A stretch of DNA of 52,081 bases from an uncultured Prevotellaceae bacterium (GTDB taxonomy: Bacteria > Bacteroidota > Bacteroidia > Bacteroidales > Muribaculaceae): the NCBI GenBank assembly GCA_900318255.1, contig ONJX01000043.1, positions 1-52,081 on the forward strand. Reading direction: 5' to 3'. The stretch's first letter is position 1, and each line of letters begins with the position of its first letter. The translations under genes were made by a program, and so were the position numbers. Below, in pieces: positions 51,812-52,081 of this stretch. Below the pieces are notes generated by a model that saw only the letters and a program-made list of their open reading frames with translations, made no database searches and had not been told where the DNA came from.

Positions 51812-52081
51812 ATGCGCAGGTTGCTTTACATATCGCTCGCTCTAATGCTCGTCACCATGGCGATGGGCTGCGGCCGCAGTGTGGATGAGCGGCTAGTGCT
51901 CGCCGACTCGCTCATGTGGACCGCCCCCGACAGCTCGCTGACCATCCTCAATGCCATCGACCGCGACTCGCTAGGCGACGACGAGAACCTCGCCTACCAC
52001 GCCCTGCTGCTCACACAGGCACAATTCCGCTGCAACATCCCACTCACTAGCGACACGTTAATCAGCACAGCAGTAGATTAT
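51812..52081 (+). CDS. Lipoprotein, likely start of a TPR-type regulatory protein, 3' end cut off
   Basis: 90 codons to the window edge. The start has a lipobox (MRRLLYISLALMLVTMAMGC, Cys20), then DERLVLADSLMWTAPDSSLTILNAIDRDSL and YHALLLTQAQFR, ending ISTAVDY. This ADSLM...PDSSLTIL...ALLLTQA pattern is what I know from the TPR-containing sensor or regulator lipoproteins of Bacteroidales, which often end in a membrane helix and a kinase or DNA-binding domain. The rest is outside the window, so the type cannot be stated. Confidence 0.75.
   Translation, partial: MRRLLYISLALMLVTMAMGCGRSVDERLVLADSLMWTAPDSSLTILNAIDRDSLGDDENLAYHALLLTQAQFRCNIPLTSDTLISTAVDY

Overview
The window reads as a chromosomal segment of a gut-type Bacteroidales bacterium, probably Muribaculaceae or Prevotellaceae; the sequence alone does not settle the family. 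The evidence is a SusC/SusD pair with accessory lipoproteins, promoters of the Bacteroidetes type (TTTG, 19-20 bp, TAnnTTTG) and near absence of Shine-Dalgarno sequences. A dockerin-like secreted protein and an HU / tiny basic protein / RNase G order fit the same group. Both contig ends cut genes: a secreted protein on the minus strand at the left and a lipoprotein on the plus strand at the right.

Layout. 1-4.2 kb (minus): secreted protein, GH20 hexosaminidase and low-molecular-weight tyrosine phosphatase. 4.2-5.6 kb: a REP-associated tyrosine transposase (RAYT) between two arrays, eleven copies in all, of one 31-bp palindrome. 5.6-9.5 kb (plus): panC, panD (behind a sigma54-type promoter), ffh, a small outer-membrane barrel and a cysteine-less thioredoxin-fold protein. 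9.5-10.3 kb: a MITE-like non-coding block. 10.3-18.2 kb: a four-gene uptake operon (SusC, SusD, HExxH metallohydrolase lipoprotein, DUF4302 lipoprotein). 18.2-22.9 kb: three GC-rich hairpin islands around an IS200-like transposase and a dockerin-like secreted protein. 23-26 kb (minus): a hemerythrin protein and pseudo-receiver LuxR regulator behind an operator-like dyad, then pepD. 26-28.4 kb (plus): a Nudix / sirtuin / macrodomain-like operon. 28.4-34.3 kb (plus): OPT transporter, AAA-ATPase/PD-(D/E)XK protein, DEAD-box helicase. 34.4-37.1 kb: valS (minus). 37.3-41 kb: AAA/CYTH fusion, then two minus-strand genes whose 3' ends are each built from a copy of one MITE. 41-46 kb (plus): a candidate small RNA, a DUF4105 membrane protein and secA. 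46-48 kb (minus): secreted protein and YpfJ-type metallopeptidase. 48.2-52 kb (plus): tRNA-Lys, a relic of a formylglycine-generating-enzyme gene, HU, a 30-residue basic protein, RNase G, another MITE-like block, an array of twenty 8-bp repeats and the truncated lipoprotein.

How it works together. Much of the window is housekeeping (pantothenate synthesis, protein targeting by Ffh and SecA, translation by ValS and tRNA-Lys, RNA turnover by the helicase and RNase G) broken up by nutrient uptake and repeat-rich DNA. The parts most worth following up are: (1) the Nudix-sirtuin-macrodomain-like operon, which looks like a self-contained O-acyl-ADP-ribose / ADP-ribose module; (2) two separate HUH transposases, each embedded in its own family of hairpins; (3) the MITE pair that supplies stop codons to two neighbouring genes; (4) the hemerythrin / pseudo-receiver operon with a 37-bp dyad lying across its promoter; and (5) sigma54-type promoters before panD and secA. 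All function calls come from reading motifs by eye; no database search was run.
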